A stretch of 64,000 nucleotides of DNA from an uncultured Lachnospiraceae bacterium (GCA_947384285.1 CANDGI010000002.1:62001-126000), one strand, 5' to 3'; numbered from the stretch's first letter, positions 50,507-60,852 are shown. Numbers and translations: made by a program. Notes: generated by a model not told the origin, from the letters alone.

Positions 50507-52423
50507 TCAGCTTTCAATAAACTGCTCCTTGCTCTCCGCGCATTCCGGGCATACCCAGTCGTCTGGAAGCTTCTCAAAAAGGGTTCCCGGAGCGGCTCCA
50601 GAATCTTCATCCCCTTCTTCTGGTATATATTCATAACCGCAGCCGCTGCATACATACCGCTTGCCGATTGGAGCAGGCTTTGGCACAGGCGGGCGTTTCA
50701 TTTTCACCATGGGAGGCGCAGGCTGCTTTTCCCCGGTGTCTAAAGCTTCTGCCAAGAGAGGCAGGATTTCATTCACATCTCCCACAATTCCATAATCGCA
50801 GTTTTTAAATATAGGCGCATTGCCATTCTTGTTGATTGCCACAATGGTAGAAGCGTCTTTGATTCCCTTCAAATGCTGTGTGGCGCCGGAAATTCCGCAG
50901 GCTATGTAAAGGTTGCCCCTGAATTTCTGGCCTGACATTCCCACGTAACGGCTTAAGGGCACATATTTCAGGGTCTCCGCTACCGGACGGGAGGAGCCGA
51001 TGGCCGCCCCGGCTGCCTTGGCAAGATTTTCAATCAATTTCATATTTTCTTTGCTTCCAATGCCCTTTCCAGCGGAAACCACCCGTTCTGCCTGGGCAAT
51101 GGGGGTATCGCTTGGAATGCCTACCGTAAAATCATGTCCATCCTTTTTCAAAGCTTCCGCCAGGGCTTCCACCTTCTCTTTTGCCCCGCCGTCCCGGAAA
51201 ATATGGCCTTTGCGCACTCCGGTGATGGGCGCCGGCTTTTTCGCCGCAGAACGGCTGCCTTTGCCGCCGGAATCCTTGGGCATCCTTCCAATCAGGTTCG
51301 AAGCGATTACCACGCGCTGGATTTCATTGGTTCCTTCGTAGATGGTCGTGATTTTTGCATCCCGGTACATCCGCTCTACGTCCATGCCTTTCAAAAAGCC
51401 GGTGCCGCCGAAAATCTGCATGGCACTATTGGTAACCTCCAATGCAATGTCAGAGGCGTACATTTTTGCCATGGCAGCTTCCATGGCATATGGGTCATGG
51501 GCTTCTTTTAACTCTGCGGCGGAGTAAACCAGGAAACGGGCGCAGCGCAGCTTCGTTGCCATATCCGCCAATTTAAAGGAAACTCCCTGCTGTGCGGCAA
51601 TGGGTTTTCCAAACTGGACACGCTCTTTGGCGTAATCTAAGGCCTGCTCAAAAGCTCCCTGGGCAATTCCAAGCGCCTGTGCGGCAATTCCGATACGTCC
51701 GCCGTCCAGGGTAGCCATTGCGATTTTGAACCCTTCCCCTTCCTTGCCTAAAAGGTTTTCCTTGGGAACCTTCACATCATTGAAAATAAGCTCCGCAGTT
51801 GTGGAAGAGCGGATTCCCATTTTATCATAATGGTCGCCGAACTCAAAGCCTTCCCAGCCTTTTTCCACAATAAACGCTGAAATTCCCCGGGTTCCAATAT
51901 CCGGCATGGTCACTGCGAATACCACATAGGTGTCGGCCTTGGGCGCATTGGTAATAAAAATCTTCCCTCCATTTAAGAGGTAATAGCTGCCTTTATCAAC
52001 CGCCGTGGTTTCCGTTCCTCCTGCATCCGAGCCTGCATTTGGCTCTGTCAGTCCAAAGGCCGCAATCTTCTCTCCCTTTGCCAGGGGAACTAAATATTTT
52101 TGTTTCTGTTCCTCATTTCCAAATGCAAAGATAGGAAAAGAGCCTAAGGAAACATGGGCGGACAATATAACGCCGGCGCCGCCGTCCACTCTGGCAAGCT
52201 CCTCCACTGCAATAGCGTAGCTTGTGATATCAAGCCCTGCTCCGCCGTATTCTTTAGGATAAGGGATTCCCATAAGCCCCATCTCCCCAAGCTTTTTCAC
52301 CGCCTCCTCTGGAAATTCATTTCCCTGGTCCAAGGAGAACGCAATTGGCTTAATTTCCTCTTCTGCAAAGGCACGGATCTTTGCCCGCAAGGCCTCATGT
52401 TCTGTTGTGGTCTGGAATAACAT
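50507..52423 (-). CDS. Acyl-CoA dehydrogenase - EtfA - rubredoxin fusion protein, 638 aa
   Basis: Residues 1-380 are a full acyl-CoA dehydrogenase ([67 protein letters not shown] with the catalytic-base Glu). Residues ~400-575 are the FAD-binding half of electron-transfer-flavoprotein alpha ([62 protein letters not shown]). The last ~55 residues are rubredoxin ([27 protein letters not shown]). AAGGAGGT precedes ATG 52423. The fusion would hand electrons from an acyl-CoA to FprA via rubredoxin. No separate EtfB is present. Confidence 0.94.
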   Translation of the reverse strand: MLFQTTTEHEALRAKIRAFAEEEIKPIAFSLDQGNEFPEEAVKKLGEMGLMGIPYPKEYGGAGLDITSYAIAVEELARVDGGAGVILSAHVSLGSFPIFAFGNEEQKQKYLVPLAKGEKIAAFGLTEPNAGSDAGGTETTAVDKGSYYLLNGGKIFITNAPKADTYVVFAVTMPDIGTRGISAFIVEKGWEGFEFGDHYDKMGIRSSTTAELIFNDVKVPKENLLGKEGEGFKIAMATLDGGRIGIAAQALGIAQGAFEQALDYAKERVQFGKPIAAQQGVSFKLADMATKLRCARFLVYSAAELKEAHDPYAMEAAMAKMYASDIALEVTNSAMQIFGGTGFLKGMDVERMYRDAKITTIYEGTNEIQRVVIASNLIGRMPKDSGGKGSRSAAKKPAPITGVRKGHIFRDGGAKEKVEALAEALKKDGHDFTVGIPSDTPIAQAERVVSAGKGIGSKENMKLIENLAKAAGAAIGSSRPVAETLKYVPLSRYVGMSGQKFRGNLYIACGISGATQHLKGIKDASTIVAINKNGNAPIFKNCDYGIVGDVNEILPLLAEALDTGEKQPAPPMVKMKRPPVPKPAPIGKRYVCSGCGYEYIPEEGDEDSGAAPGTLFEKLPDDWVCPECAESKEQFIES

Positions 52424-52518
52424 ATCTATTACCTCCTTTTCTTTTATAGACTGCCATGGAACGAAGCATTCTATGTTTTTACTGATTTTAATATAACAAA
52501 TATCATTTTTTCTGTCAA

Positions 52519-53415
52519 TTATAACGGTAACTTTCTTATATTTTTTCTATTCTGCAGTGCAATCACCACAAGAATCCCAGCGCCAGCCAGGACGAGAGCC
52601 ACTGTACTTCCCACAAAGGCGTCCTTGTTTTTCTCCATCCACCGGAACATCCCCGTCTCCACCCGGAGCACGGAGGTTAGGTTCGCACCGATATGAGCCA
52701 GCAGCGCCCCGTAAAAATGGCCGGACTTTTCCATAAACCAGGCAAGCATGATACCCAAGATTCCTGCATAGACAAATTGCACCAGGTTCATGTGAAGCGC
52801 GCCAAAGAGAAGCGCTGAACATACCATGGCAGCTGCCCGGCTGCGTTTCTCCCGCTTTGCACCTTCTTTTGTTTTTTCTTCATTATTTAAAATCATCAGG
52901 TCGCAGAGCCTTCCATACACCACGCCCCGGTACAACAGTTCTTCCAGGACAGGGGTCAGCAGGCAGGCTCCCAGCAATTCAAATAAAATACCTCCGGCAA
53001 AAAAATGCCCGGCTGCTTCCTGATAGCCCTGGGAAATCTCTTCCAGGGCAGTCAGCGCAAGCACGTTATTTAAGGCCATGCCAATCACCGCGCCTGCCAA
53101 GAACATCCATATGCCGTTACATATTTTTAAGGCGCTGGCCTTATCCCGAAACTCCATTTCCATATGCTCCCAGAATACCGTAGGCTCTTTTTTATCCCTC
53201 TGCCAATACCGGGCAATAAATGGAATCGTCACTGCCACCGCCGCTGTCTGCAAGGCCATGTACTGTTCCTGGTAATCTGCCCCCAGGAAGGAAGCCAGCA
53301 TTGCAAACAAGGACATGGCTAAATTTATCACTGCAAAATAAAGCAGCACTGGATATATCACATTCCAGGACTTAAACATTGCGTGGTTACTGTACGGGTT
53401 ATTTTTCTGATTCAT
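52519..53415 (-). CDS. CPBP (CAAX/Abi) family intramembrane protease, 298 aa
   Basis: Seven or eight membrane helices and the family motifs are present: [16 protein letters not shown] (Glu-Glu and Arg), [20 protein letters not shown] (His) and [13 protein letters not shown] (His). ATG 53415 lies inside the end of the upstream gene (17-nt overlap) and has AAGGAG upstream. The substrate is unknown; in bacteria such proteases often serve peptide or stress pathways. Confidence 0.9.
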   Translation of the reverse strand: MNQKNNPYSNHAMFKSWNVIYPVLLYFAVINLAMSLFAMLASFLGADYQEQYMALQTAAVAVTIPFIARYWQRDKKEPTVFWEHMEMEFRDKASALKICNGIWMFLAGAVIGMALNNVLALTALEEISQGYQEAAGHFFAGGILFELLGACLLTPVLEELLYRGVVYGRLCDLMILNNEEKTKEGAKREKRSRAAAMVCSALLFGALHMNLVQFVYAGILGIMLAWFMEKSGHFYGALLAHIGANLTSVLRVETGMFRWMEKNKDAFVGSTVALVLAGAGILVVIALQNRKNIRKLPL

Positions 53416-54190
53416 CTTCTCCTTCTTTCTCTAACACCGGCGCACCGCTGGTTTCATCTTCAATCTGAAGCTCTACCTGGCGCAGCTTTGCATCCTCTGC
53501 AATGGCCTGCATAATCCGTTTCACATCCCCAGGGGAAAACATGCCGATGGCATTTATAAGCCCGTCAATATTATCCCTGTTTACAACCAGGCAGCCGCCT
53601 TTTTCCAAGGGGATGTTCAGGCAGCGATCGGGATTTGACACGTCTCCCAGGTACAAGCCGTTCTTCTCAAAGTCGCACTGGAACACTGTGCCGTTATAAG
53701 TTATCATGCCATCTTTATCTGCCAGGATAGCGTAGGGCGCATTCCGTCTTCCAATCAGTTTCTGGATTGCTTCGTCCTTGATTTCATCTGAGATGGCATC
53801 CTGGATTTCCAGCTGTTCCGCTGTTCCATGTTCCTCTGTTCCAGAATCAATCTTGTAAAACCGCATGCTGCGGGCTTTTCCATCCCACAGCACAGTTGCT
53901 TCGTATTCCTGCTGTTCTTTGCTTCCTTTTCCTAAAATACAGCCTTCTTCCTGCTCCTTTTTCTGCTCCAAGGCTGCTTTCTTCCGCCGTTCCAAATCCT
54001 CCTTATATTCTTCTATGGAGTGATCTGCCTTTTCTAACAGCCTATCCCATTCTTTATCGGATAATTCACCGATCGTCTTTCCGGCGGGGCTTTCCTTTTT
54101 CTCCATCTCCGGCTTCCTGTTCTTTGCATATTGTGTAACTGCCTGTGAAAAATATCCATTTCCGGTATTGCCCTGTACTTTTCCTAACAT
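53399..54190 (-). CDS. Hypothetical soluble protein, 263 aa
   Basis: I do not recognise a family. Residues ~25-85 are highly charged and helical (SIEEYKEDLERRKKAALEQK). The rest alternates strands and helices, with YNGTVFQCDFEKNGLYLGDV followed by an Asn-rich loop and FSPGDVKRIMQAIAEDAKLR. No signal peptide or membrane segment is visible. ATG 54190 has CAGGAGG upstream; the longer frame to 54280 is unlikely. It overlaps the CPBP protease by 17 nt, so the two are co-translated. Confidence 0.75.
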   Translation of the reverse strand: MLGKVQGNTGNGYFSQAVTQYAKNRKPEMEKKESPAGKTIGELSDKEWDRLLEKADHSIEEYKEDLERRKKAALEQKKEQEEGCILGKGSKEQQEYEATVLWDGKARSMRFYKIDSGTEEHGTAEQLEIQDAISDEIKDEAIQKLIGRRNAPYAILADKDGMITYNGTVFQCDFEKNGLYLGDVSNPDRCLNIPLEKGGCLVVNRDNIDGLINAIGMFSPGDVKRIMQAIAEDAKLRQVELQIEDETSGAPVLEKEGEDESEK

Positions 54191-54324
54191 AATTTTTCCT
54201 CCTGATTTTCTATAAAAATGAGGAATGGCACTTACTTCCATTTTCCATAGAAATAAATGCCATCCGTAGCTGTTATACATATCGGCAGTTCCCGGAAAAA
54301 ATTAACAGCGCCCCTTTTACAAAA

Positions 54325-54465
54325 AACTTCCATCCTTACTGGGGAAACTTCCATCCTTACTGCGAACCTTACTGCGGAAACTTCCATCCTTACTGCAGAA
54401 ACTTTTGGCTTTTACAGTAAAAAACTTCCGTCTTTATTCGTGGAAGCCTTTGGCTTTTACAGTAA
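54325..54465. repeat. Degenerate short repeats downstream of ddh
   Basis: GAAACTTCCATCCTTACTG-type units recur three times at ~20-30-bp spacing, followed by two copies of TTTGGCTTTTACAGTAA. The last touches the ddh stop codon. The segment fills the 266-bp gap after ddh; no gene is seen in it. Confidence 0.75.
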
Positions 54466-55443
54466 GCTCTTCCTAAGTTCCTCGCCGCTCTTCGGGCTTA
54501 GGTAAGCCGGAGCAATATCAAATACGGTCTTGCATCCGCTCTGCCCTTCTTTGGACAAACAAAAAGCTGCCCTTGCATACGCCGCAATCACGCTGGCCGT
54601 GAATTCTGGATTGGAATCCAGTTTCAGGCTGTACTCTATCACATGGCTGTTTTCCTGCTCCCACCCGGTCCTGCCAGAACGGATGACAAATCCGCCGTGG
54701 GGGATGCCGCTGTGGTTCTTTAACAGCTCCTCTTCACTGATAAAATGCACCGTTGTATCATAATCTGCAAAATAGTTTGGCATGGTTTTGATTTCTTCTT
54801 CCACCTTTGCTTTGTCTGCTCCTTCCTCCAAAACCACAAAGCACTCCCTGGTATGCTTCTGCCTGGTGGTAAGCTCCGGGTTTTCTCCAGCGCGCACTGC
54901 TTCCAATGCAGATTCCACCGGAATCGTATACTGCTTAGCATTTTTTACACCTGAAATCCGGCGGATGGCATCGGAATGCCCCTGGCTGACACCTTTGCCC
55001 CAGAAGGTATAGTCCCTGCCCTCTGGCAGGATCGCATTGGCATACATCCGGCTTAAGGAAAACATGCCCGGATCCCAGCCTACGGAGATAATCCCAACCT
55101 TCCCACTTGCCTTTGCCGCCTGGTTGACCTGTTCAAAATGTTCCGGAATCCTTGCATGGGTGTCAAAGCTGTCCACCACATTAAAATACTGCACATACTC
55201 CGGCGTCTGCTCTGGCAGGTCTGTGGCGCTGCCGCCGCAGAGAATCATAACGTCAATCTTATCCTTCCATTCCGCTGCCTCTGTAACCTTGCACACTGCC
55301 GCTCCCTCTGTGAGGATGGAGACGGAAGCGGGATCTCTTCTGGTAAACACAGCAGCCAGCTCCATATCCGGGCTCTGCTTGATGGCGCACTCCACGCCCC
55401 GTCCAAGATTTCCATAACCTAAAATACCAATTCTAATGCTCAT
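54457..55443 (-). CDS. ddh: meso-Diaminopimelate D-dehydrogenase, 328 aa
   Basis: The N-terminal Rossmann motif is IRIGILGYGNLGRGVECAIK, followed by the NADPH-phosphate-binding FTRRDP. Substrate-domain motifs include WDPGMFSLSRMYANAILPEG, FWGKGVSQGHSDAIRRI and TRQKHTRECFVVLEEGAD. The enzyme makes meso-diaminopimelate from tetrahydrodipicolinate in one step for lysine and peptidoglycan. AAGGAGTG precedes ATG 55443; the start overlaps the end of the HAD gene by 11 nt. Length is normal for the family. Confidence 0.95.
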   Translation of the reverse strand: MSIRIGILGYGNLGRGVECAIKQSPDMELAAVFTRRDPASVSILTEGAAVCKVTEAAEWKDKIDVMILCGGSATDLPEQTPEYVQYFNVVDSFDTHARIPEHFEQVNQAAKASGKVGIISVGWDPGMFSLSRMYANAILPEGRDYTFWGKGVSQGHSDAIRRISGVKNAKQYTIPVESALEAVRAGENPELTTRQKHTRECFVVLEEGADKAKVEEEIKTMPNYFADYDTTVHFISEEELLKNHSGIPHGGFVIRSGRTGWEQENSHVIEYSLKLDSNPEFTASVIAAYARAAFCLSKEGQSGCKTVFDIAPAYLSPKSGEELRKSLL

Positions 55444-56104
55444 CTTCTGCACTCCTTTCAAAATATGCCGCCACCTCCGGCAAAGTATCAAAAATCTCTG
55501 TCACTCCGGCTTTTCTCATCTCGTCAAAATCTGTCTCAAACCCATAAGAAACGCCGATACAGTCAATCCCCGCCTCCCTGGCGCCTCTGGCGTCATACCG
55601 GCTGTCGCCGATTAATACGACTTCCTTTTTATCTGAAATGCCAAGGCGTTTCAATGCATCCTTTAGCACTTCTATTTTCGTCCCGATATTCTCCTTTAAC
55701 CTGGCTCCGCAAATCACGTCAAAATACTGGGCAATGCCAAGACGCTCCAAAATCCGGCAGCATGGCACTTCCTCTTTGGAAGATGCCACACTAATCTGAT
55801 AGCCTTTTTCTTTCAGGCTCTTTAACGCCTCTTCCACCCCTGGAAATAACTCACACTCAAAAAGCCCGATGGTTTCATAGCGTTCCCGGAAAATTAAATC
55901 TGCTTTTTTCGCTTCCTCCTCCGAAAGCCCATACTCCCTTTGAAAAGATTCCTCCAGCAGCGGGCCGATAAAGCGGCGGACCTGCGCCCGGTCCGGCTCT
56001 GGTATCCCATATTTCTCGGAAGCATACTGAAGGCTTTTGGCAACGCCTTCTTCTGTATTGACCAGAGTTCCGTCCAAATCAAATAAAATTGTCGTCTTTT
56101 TCAT
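55433..56104 (-). CDS. HAD-superfamily phosphatase (phosphoglycolate-phosphatase-like), 223 aa
   Basis: The HAD motifs are in order: I = ILFDLDGTLVNTEEG, II = ISVASSKEEVPC, III/IV = LGISDKKEVVLIGDSRYDARGAREAG. A helical cap follows motif I. AAGGAGG precedes ATG 56104; the longer frame to 56242 adds Cys-rich sequence without an SD. It is co-transcribed with ddh. Substrate specificity cannot be read from the sequence. Confidence 0.9.
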   Translation of the reverse strand: MKKTTILFDLDGTLVNTEEGVAKSLQYASEKYGIPEPDRAQVRRFIGPLLEESFQREYGLSEEEAKKADLIFRERYETIGLFECELFPGVEEALKSLKEKGYQISVASSKEEVPCCRILERLGIAQYFDVICGARLKENIGTKIEVLKDALKRLGISDKKEVVLIGDSRYDARGAREAGIDCIGVSYGFETDFDEMRKAGVTEIFDTLPEVAAYFERSAEDEH

Positions 56105-56165
56105 AAGGCCTCCTTCTCTCGTTCCTGCAGGCTCCTGCAGCTGCCATAGCTGACATAAATTGCCG

Positions 56166-57671
56166 TCATTGCAAACGTTCCAGCAGTTTTCTGCGCTTTT
56201 CATCAAAAAGCAGCTCCTGATTATATTGATAATACCGCTCACAGCCGCAGTCCTGCAAAAATTTTACACTGTAGTAATTGGAATTCAATTCCGTGATAAA
56301 CATAACCATTTCCTGGCTGGCGCCAAAGGCTCCTTCCAAAAAATCGAAGGCATATTCCAGGGTCTGGGACGCCTGTTCCTCCTGCTTTTCAAATGCACTG
56401 TTTTCCTGATCGAACAGCTCTTTGACGCGCAAGAAAGCTTGTTCTTTCTCCGCCAGCATCTCCAGCTTCAATATCTGCTGAAAGCTTTCCATGGCATCCA
56501 GCAGCCTATGATGCTGCTTCTCATCCTCCCTGGTTAAAAGTTCTGCTTTTTTCTTGTTTGTATAGTCTATATTTAATTTTTTGCAGACATTTTGGAATAA
56601 CTCATATCCGTTTAGGTTTTCGGAGGGCGCCTCTGTCCGCTCCTTGAATTCCATCAGGCGGGACTGCAGCATCTCCATATATGCTTCCCCTTCCACCGCC
56701 TTTTTCAATTCCTCGTTGACCTTGGAAAGAATCAAGCCAAGCACGCTGAGACGCTCGTCAAAGGAGGCATGGGCAACCTTTTTTAAAAGAATTTCATCCA
56801 AATGCCCCTGAAAAATCTCCTCCAGCTGATAATCGGCCTGATACTTTTCATACAGCTCCAGGTAATTGGCAAAATCTTTGGCAATTTTCGGAAACTGGAT
56901 GTACTGGGACACTACCTCGCGGTCAATGGTTTTCCCAAGCTTCTCATAAACCTGGATAAAATCTGACAAATCCTCCCATCCACGGGGCGTGGCAAAGTTC
57001 CTTCCGTCCACGGTAGTCTCCATCTGATAAAAATTCTGCTTTTTTGTATTCAGATAGGAAATCACCGCCCCGTGAAGCCCTTGCTGGTAGGCATACTCCT
57101 TCCACACGCCGAACTCTGCCTCCACCTGGATTTTTTTCACCCGGTCCATGGTTACCACGTCAAATTCCCGTACTGATTTGTTATATTCCGGGGGATTTCC
57201 TGCGGCAATGATGACCCACCCTTCTGGAATTTTATGATTTCCAAAGGATTTGCATTGAAGAAACTGCAGCATGGCCGGCGCCAGGGTCTCCGATACACAA
57301 TTTATCTCGTCCAGAAAAAGGATTCCCTCGCGAAGCCCAGTCTGCTCCATTTTTTCATAGATAGAAGCCACAATCTCACTCATGGTATATTCTGTCACCG
57401 CATATTCCCGCCCGCCGTACTGCTTTTTGGAAATAAAGGGCAGCCCAATGGCACTCTGCCTGGTATGGTGGGTGATGGTGTAGGCCACCAGCCCAATGCC
57501 GCATTCCCTGGAAATCTGCTCCATAATCTGGGTTTTCCCAACGCCCGGCGGCCCTAAGAGAAGCACCGGGCGCTGGCGGATTACGGGAATCTCATAGGCT
57601 CCGTAAGCATCCTTTGCCAGATAAGCCGCAATGGTATCTTTGATTTCTTCCTTCGTTCGTTTAATATTCAT
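56166..57671 (-). CDS. MoxR-family AAA+ ATPase, 501 aa
   Basis: The ATPase core has Walker A LLLGPPGVGKTQIMEQ, Walker B GILFLDEINCV, sensor 1 VIIAAGNPPEYN and a conserved NFATPRGWEDLSD near the lid. The C-terminal ~200 residues are helical and specific. AGAGGAG precedes ATG 57671, which overlaps the end of the next gene by 11 nt. MoxR ATPases work with VWA-type partners as chaperone pairs, and such a partner is encoded directly upstream. Confidence 0.9.
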   Translation of the reverse strand: MNIKRTKEEIKDTIAAYLAKDAYGAYEIPVIRQRPVLLLGPPGVGKTQIMEQISRECGIGLVAYTITHHTRQSAIGLPFISKKQYGGREYAVTEYTMSEIVASIYEKMEQTGLREGILFLDEINCVSETLAPAMLQFLQCKSFGNHKIPEGWVIIAAGNPPEYNKSVREFDVVTMDRVKKIQVEAEFGVWKEYAYQQGLHGAVISYLNTKKQNFYQMETTVDGRNFATPRGWEDLSDFIQVYEKLGKTIDREVVSQYIQFPKIAKDFANYLELYEKYQADYQLEEIFQGHLDEILLKKVAHASFDERLSVLGLILSKVNEELKKAVEGEAYMEMLQSRLMEFKERTEAPSENLNGYELFQNVCKKLNIDYTNKKKAELLTREDEKQHHRLLDAMESFQQILKLEMLAEKEQAFLRVKELFDQENSAFEKQEEQASQTLEYAFDFLEGAFGASQEMVMFITELNSNYYSVKFLQDCGCERYYQYNQELLFDEKRRKLLERLQ

Positions 57672-58971
57672 GATTCAACTCCTCTTCCCCCAAAATCAGT
57701 TTGATTGCCCAGGGAGGTACATCCACATCCTGGTAATCCTCCCGGAAAAATACAAACGCCGTGTCATATACCGGTTTTTTCAAAGGATAGATGCCATACC
57801 CGTCTGTAAAATAAATCAATCCCCGGAGTTTTTGGAATCTTTTTTTCTCCAGGAGTGCATCTACATAGGCAAAAGCCGGACGGAAATCCGTACCGCCCAT
57901 GCCTTGCACCTGAAAATGCTCCATATATTCTGCCAGCTGCTTTTGGCTTTCGATTACCACATCAGACTGCACCCGTTCATCACATTGGACGATATGGATG
58001 CAGAACCTGCGGTAAAAGGATTCCGACTGGCTTAAAATGCTGTAGGTTTCCTCCAAAAATTTCTGTACCAGCGCTGTCTTACAGGACATGGACGTATCAA
58101 TCACAATCACAAAATCTTCAATTTTCTGCACCTCACGGGTTTCCTGATGCTCAATCAAGGGCATATTTCCATATAATTCCATCCCGTAATTGTAAAAAAT
58201 ATAGTCAAAGCTATCCAAATCCACCTGCATTTCTTCCTTCAGCACACAGAATTTTTTCAGGAAATCCCGGTAGTCGTACCGCTCTCGGTTTTCCACCCGA
58301 AGCTGCTCTTGCAGCCCCTTGGAGCCCTCTGCTGCCTCCTTGGAAAAGGTTTCAAGCTCCGTCTCCATTTTATCCCGGATATCCTGCCACCGGTTCTGCT
58401 GCTCTATGGGGGGCTTTGGCCCAGAATGCTCCTTCTGCCAAAGCTCATGGCTGTCTACCGTGAATTCCTGTACCAGCCTGGCTGTCACACGGATATCCGG
58501 TTCTGCCTTTTTCAGCAGGTGGTATACCCCCTCCCCATGAATCACCGGAATTTTTTTCAAAAGCCCCTCGTACACCGCCCTGCGGTAAGGCTTGGGCGGA
58601 TTGCGCAGGCACCGAAGGGGCAGCCCGTCCAAAATATATTCCACCGCAATGTCACAGGCCAGGTTCCAGTAAAGCAGCTCCTCTTCCTCCCTCCTTTGAA
58701 ACACATGGTGAAAGAGACAGTGGAGGATACTGTGAAGGTAACAGCGGTTTACCGGCACCGTCCCTGCTTTATACTGGCCAATGAGAAATTCCGGGTTGTA
58801 GCGGAATACCAAACCGTCTGTGGCAGCCGTCCCCAAGGACATGGAAGGCTCCGGCCGCAGGCCGTGAAGAGCCACATCCAGAAAACGCAGGTTTAAGTAC
58901 AGCTGGTTTCTGCAGTCCACCAGAATTTCATTACAGATATCCACTTTCTCCAACAAAGCATCTTCAAACAT
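57661..58971 (-). CDS. VWA-like / putative metallopeptidase partner of MoxR (DUF2201-type), 436 aa
   Basis: The N-terminal half has an HSILHCLFHHVFQRR motif and DIAVEYILDGL, as in the putative metallopeptidase domain that precedes VWA-like domains. The C-terminal half has DFVIVIDTSMSC (a MIDAS-like D-x-S-x-S), QGMGGTDFRPAFAYVDALL and GLIYFTDGYGIYP. ATG 58971 has AGAGGT upstream; a GTG one codon earlier is possible. It and MoxR overlap by 11 nt, the usual pair. The client is unknown. Confidence 0.88.
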   Translation of the reverse strand: MFEDALLEKVDICNEILVDCRNQLYLNLRFLDVALHGLRPEPSMSLGTAATDGLVFRYNPEFLIGQYKAGTVPVNRCYLHSILHCLFHHVFQRREEEELLYWNLACDIAVEYILDGLPLRCLRNPPKPYRRAVYEGLLKKIPVIHGEGVYHLLKKAEPDIRVTARLVQEFTVDSHELWQKEHSGPKPPIEQQNRWQDIRDKMETELETFSKEAAEGSKGLQEQLRVENRERYDYRDFLKKFCVLKEEMQVDLDSFDYIFYNYGMELYGNMPLIEHQETREVQKIEDFVIVIDTSMSCKTALVQKFLEETYSILSQSESFYRRFCIHIVQCDERVQSDVVIESQKQLAEYMEHFQVQGMGGTDFRPAFAYVDALLEKKRFQKLRGLIYFTDGYGIYPLKKPVYDTAFVFFREDYQDVDVPPWAIKLILGEEELNHEY

Positions 58972-58981
58972 CACATACCTC

Positions 58982-59911
58982 TTACAGCGTAAATTTCTTT
59001 CGTTTCCCCGGAAATCTTCGGTGCAGAATGTCCATAAGGCCGCTTAATTCCCGGGCATCCTTCCTGGCATTTGCCGCCTGCAGCAGCATCTCCACTTCTT
59101 CCCTTGTCTCTGCAAATGACTCCGCCATCCATCTTAGCTCTTTCGTTTTTTCCTGTTCCAAAAAATATTCCGCCGCTTCCACCCAATGATGGCCAAGCCA
59201 CAGCCCATATTGCTCCTTTGCAGAATCTTCCAATTTAAAAGGATGCATAAGCCTTGCAGCTGTCATCTCAATAATGCTTGTTAAGTCTATATTATATTTT
59301 CCAGTTTCAAATAATTTATCATACTCAGAAAAAACAATTCTGGTATCCTGGAAGGTATTCCGGTATTGTATCCCCATCCCATGGGTCTGTGTATTTATAA
59401 TCCTTGCCGGGGTATTTTCTACCGCCTCCTCAAAAAATTCGGGATATACCAGGCGGCATTCCAGCACTCCTTCTCGATAGCAATCCACTGCCACAGATTG
59501 CTTCAAATCCTGCAGGATTTCCCTAAGACAGGATTTCCCTTCCTTTTGATGCAGCAAAAGATGGGTTAAATTCTCGCAGCCAATAAAGCCTCCGGCTCCC
59601 ATAAAAGCAATATTACTGTAAAAAGACAGCTTCCGAAACCTGGTACAATTGTAAAAAACGTACCTTCCTAGCCGCCGTAAGGTCTCCGGGAGGGATAATT
59701 CCTCCAATGCCAGACCGCAGACGCAAGGCAGACCGCTGGCATGTTCTGCTTCTTCCTCTGCCTCTTTGGCAAAGGCATAGGCCGACAGCTCCGTCACTGG
59801 CAGGCCATCCAGCTCACTCGGCACCTCAACCTTGCTGCTGACGCCATAACAACGGAGAATACGGATGCCATCTTCTGTCTTCTCATAGGCAAAACTTTGC
59901 TCTTCCATCAT
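58982..59911 (-). CDS. Leucine-rich-repeat (BspA/LRR_5-like) protein, cytoplasmic, 309 aa
   Basis: Residues ~30-120 carry LRR_5-type repeats (VEVPSELDGLPVTELSAYAF, LEELSLPETLRRLGRYVFYN, FRKLSFYSNIAFMGAGGF). The C-terminal 190 residues are helical and unassigned. There is no signal peptide, so unlike most BspA proteins it is cytoplasmic. It ends 11 nt before the VWA-like gene and probably supplies a binding module to the MoxR/VWA pair. Confidence 0.8.
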   Translation of the reverse strand: MMEEQSFAYEKTEDGIRILRCYGVSSKVEVPSELDGLPVTELSAYAFAKEAEEEAEHASGLPCVCGLALEELSLPETLRRLGRYVFYNCTRFRKLSFYSNIAFMGAGGFIGCENLTHLLLHQKEGKSCLREILQDLKQSVAVDCYREGVLECRLVYPEFFEEAVENTPARIINTQTHGMGIQYRNTFQDTRIVFSEYDKLFETGKYNIDLTSIIEMTAARLMHPFKLEDSAKEQYGLWLGHHWVEAAEYFLEQEKTKELRWMAESFAETREEVEMLLQAANARKDARELSGLMDILHRRFPGKRKKFTL

Positions 59912-60027
59912 TTCCGTAACCTTTCTATTTTCTGATTACACAGCGCGCTTCCATCACGCGGAGCCTGCCTGGGGCAAGCCCCATGTCCATCCCTGTTATG
60001 GAAGCCGAAAACTTTCATAATTATAAA

Positions 60028-60852
60028 TTATAATTCTTCCAGCATCTGCCCCACGGTCTTATTTCTCAGAGGATGCCGCAGAAAAGGTGCAAGCTCTGCC
60101 AGTGGTTTCAATACAAATTCCCTGTTTTGCATGTCCGGGTGGGGAATCTGAAGCTCCTCTGAGTCAACCACCCAATCGTCATAGAAAATAATATCCAAAT
60201 CCAGCGTTCTCGGCCCCCAGTGCACCAGCCGCTCCCGGCCGGCCCGCTGCTCAATCTGATGCAGCAGCTCCAACAGCTCCCAGGGGGTCAGCAGGGTTTT
60301 TAATTGTATCATTCCATTCAAAAAATCCGGCTGGCCTGTCATGCCATAAGGCTTGGTTGCAATGATTTCGGACACCTTTTCTACCTGGCAGTCCTCACAT
60401 TTCCTCAATCCTTCCAGCCCCATTTTAATGTAATCTTCCCGTTCTCCCAGATTGGAGCCTATGGCAACAAACGCCTGATGCCATCCTCGTTCAATCTCCA
60501 CGGATACAGATTCCAATGGAAGCCCTATGGGAGCCCAGGGCTTTAAAACCTCCAATTTGATTTTCTCCATAGCAGGAAACTGGAGCAAGACAGCCCGGGC
60601 CATCTGCTCCGCCGCTGTCTCTATCAGCTGAAAGGTATGCTCCATCATAAATGAACTCATAAAATGGGAAACCTGTCCATAATGGATGGTTTTTATTAAA
60701 TCATCCTTTAATCCGGCTTCCCTGGTATGGGTGTAGAGAACCGCATTGATTTGGAACTTCTGTCCCAGCCTGTTTTCCTCTGGCAGAACGCCGTGTTTCC
60801 CAAACACTTCCAGATTTTTAATGTAAATTTTATCCCACGTCTCTTTGTGCAT
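60028..60852 (-). CDS. folBK: Bifunctional dihydroneopterin aldolase / HPPK (FolB-FolK fusion), 274 aa
   Basis: Residues 1-120 are FolB (DKIYIKNLEVFGKHGVLPEE, IETAAEQMARAVLLQFP, VSVEIER). Residues ~127-274 are FolK (AFVAIGSNLGEREDYIKMGL, LLHQIEQRAGRERLVHWGPR, TLDLDIIFYDDWV, IPHPDMQNREFVLKPLAE). The fusion catalyses two successive steps of folate synthesis, giving hydroxymethyl-dihydropterin diphosphate. AGGAGGG precedes ATG 60852. It is the last gene of the folate operon; I see nothing notable in the 116-bp gap below it. Confidence 0.95.
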   Translation of the reverse strand: MHKETWDKIYIKNLEVFGKHGVLPEENRLGQKFQINAVLYTHTREAGLKDDLIKTIHYGQVSHFMSSFMMEHTFQLIETAAEQMARAVLLQFPAMEKIKLEVLKPWAPIGLPLESVSVEIERGWHQAFVAIGSNLGEREDYIKMGLEGLRKCEDCQVEKVSEIIATKPYGMTGQPDFLNGMIQLKTLLTPWELLELLHQIEQRAGRERLVHWGPRTLDLDIIFYDDWVVDSEELQIPHPDMQNREFVLKPLAELAPFLRHPLRNKTVGQMLEEL

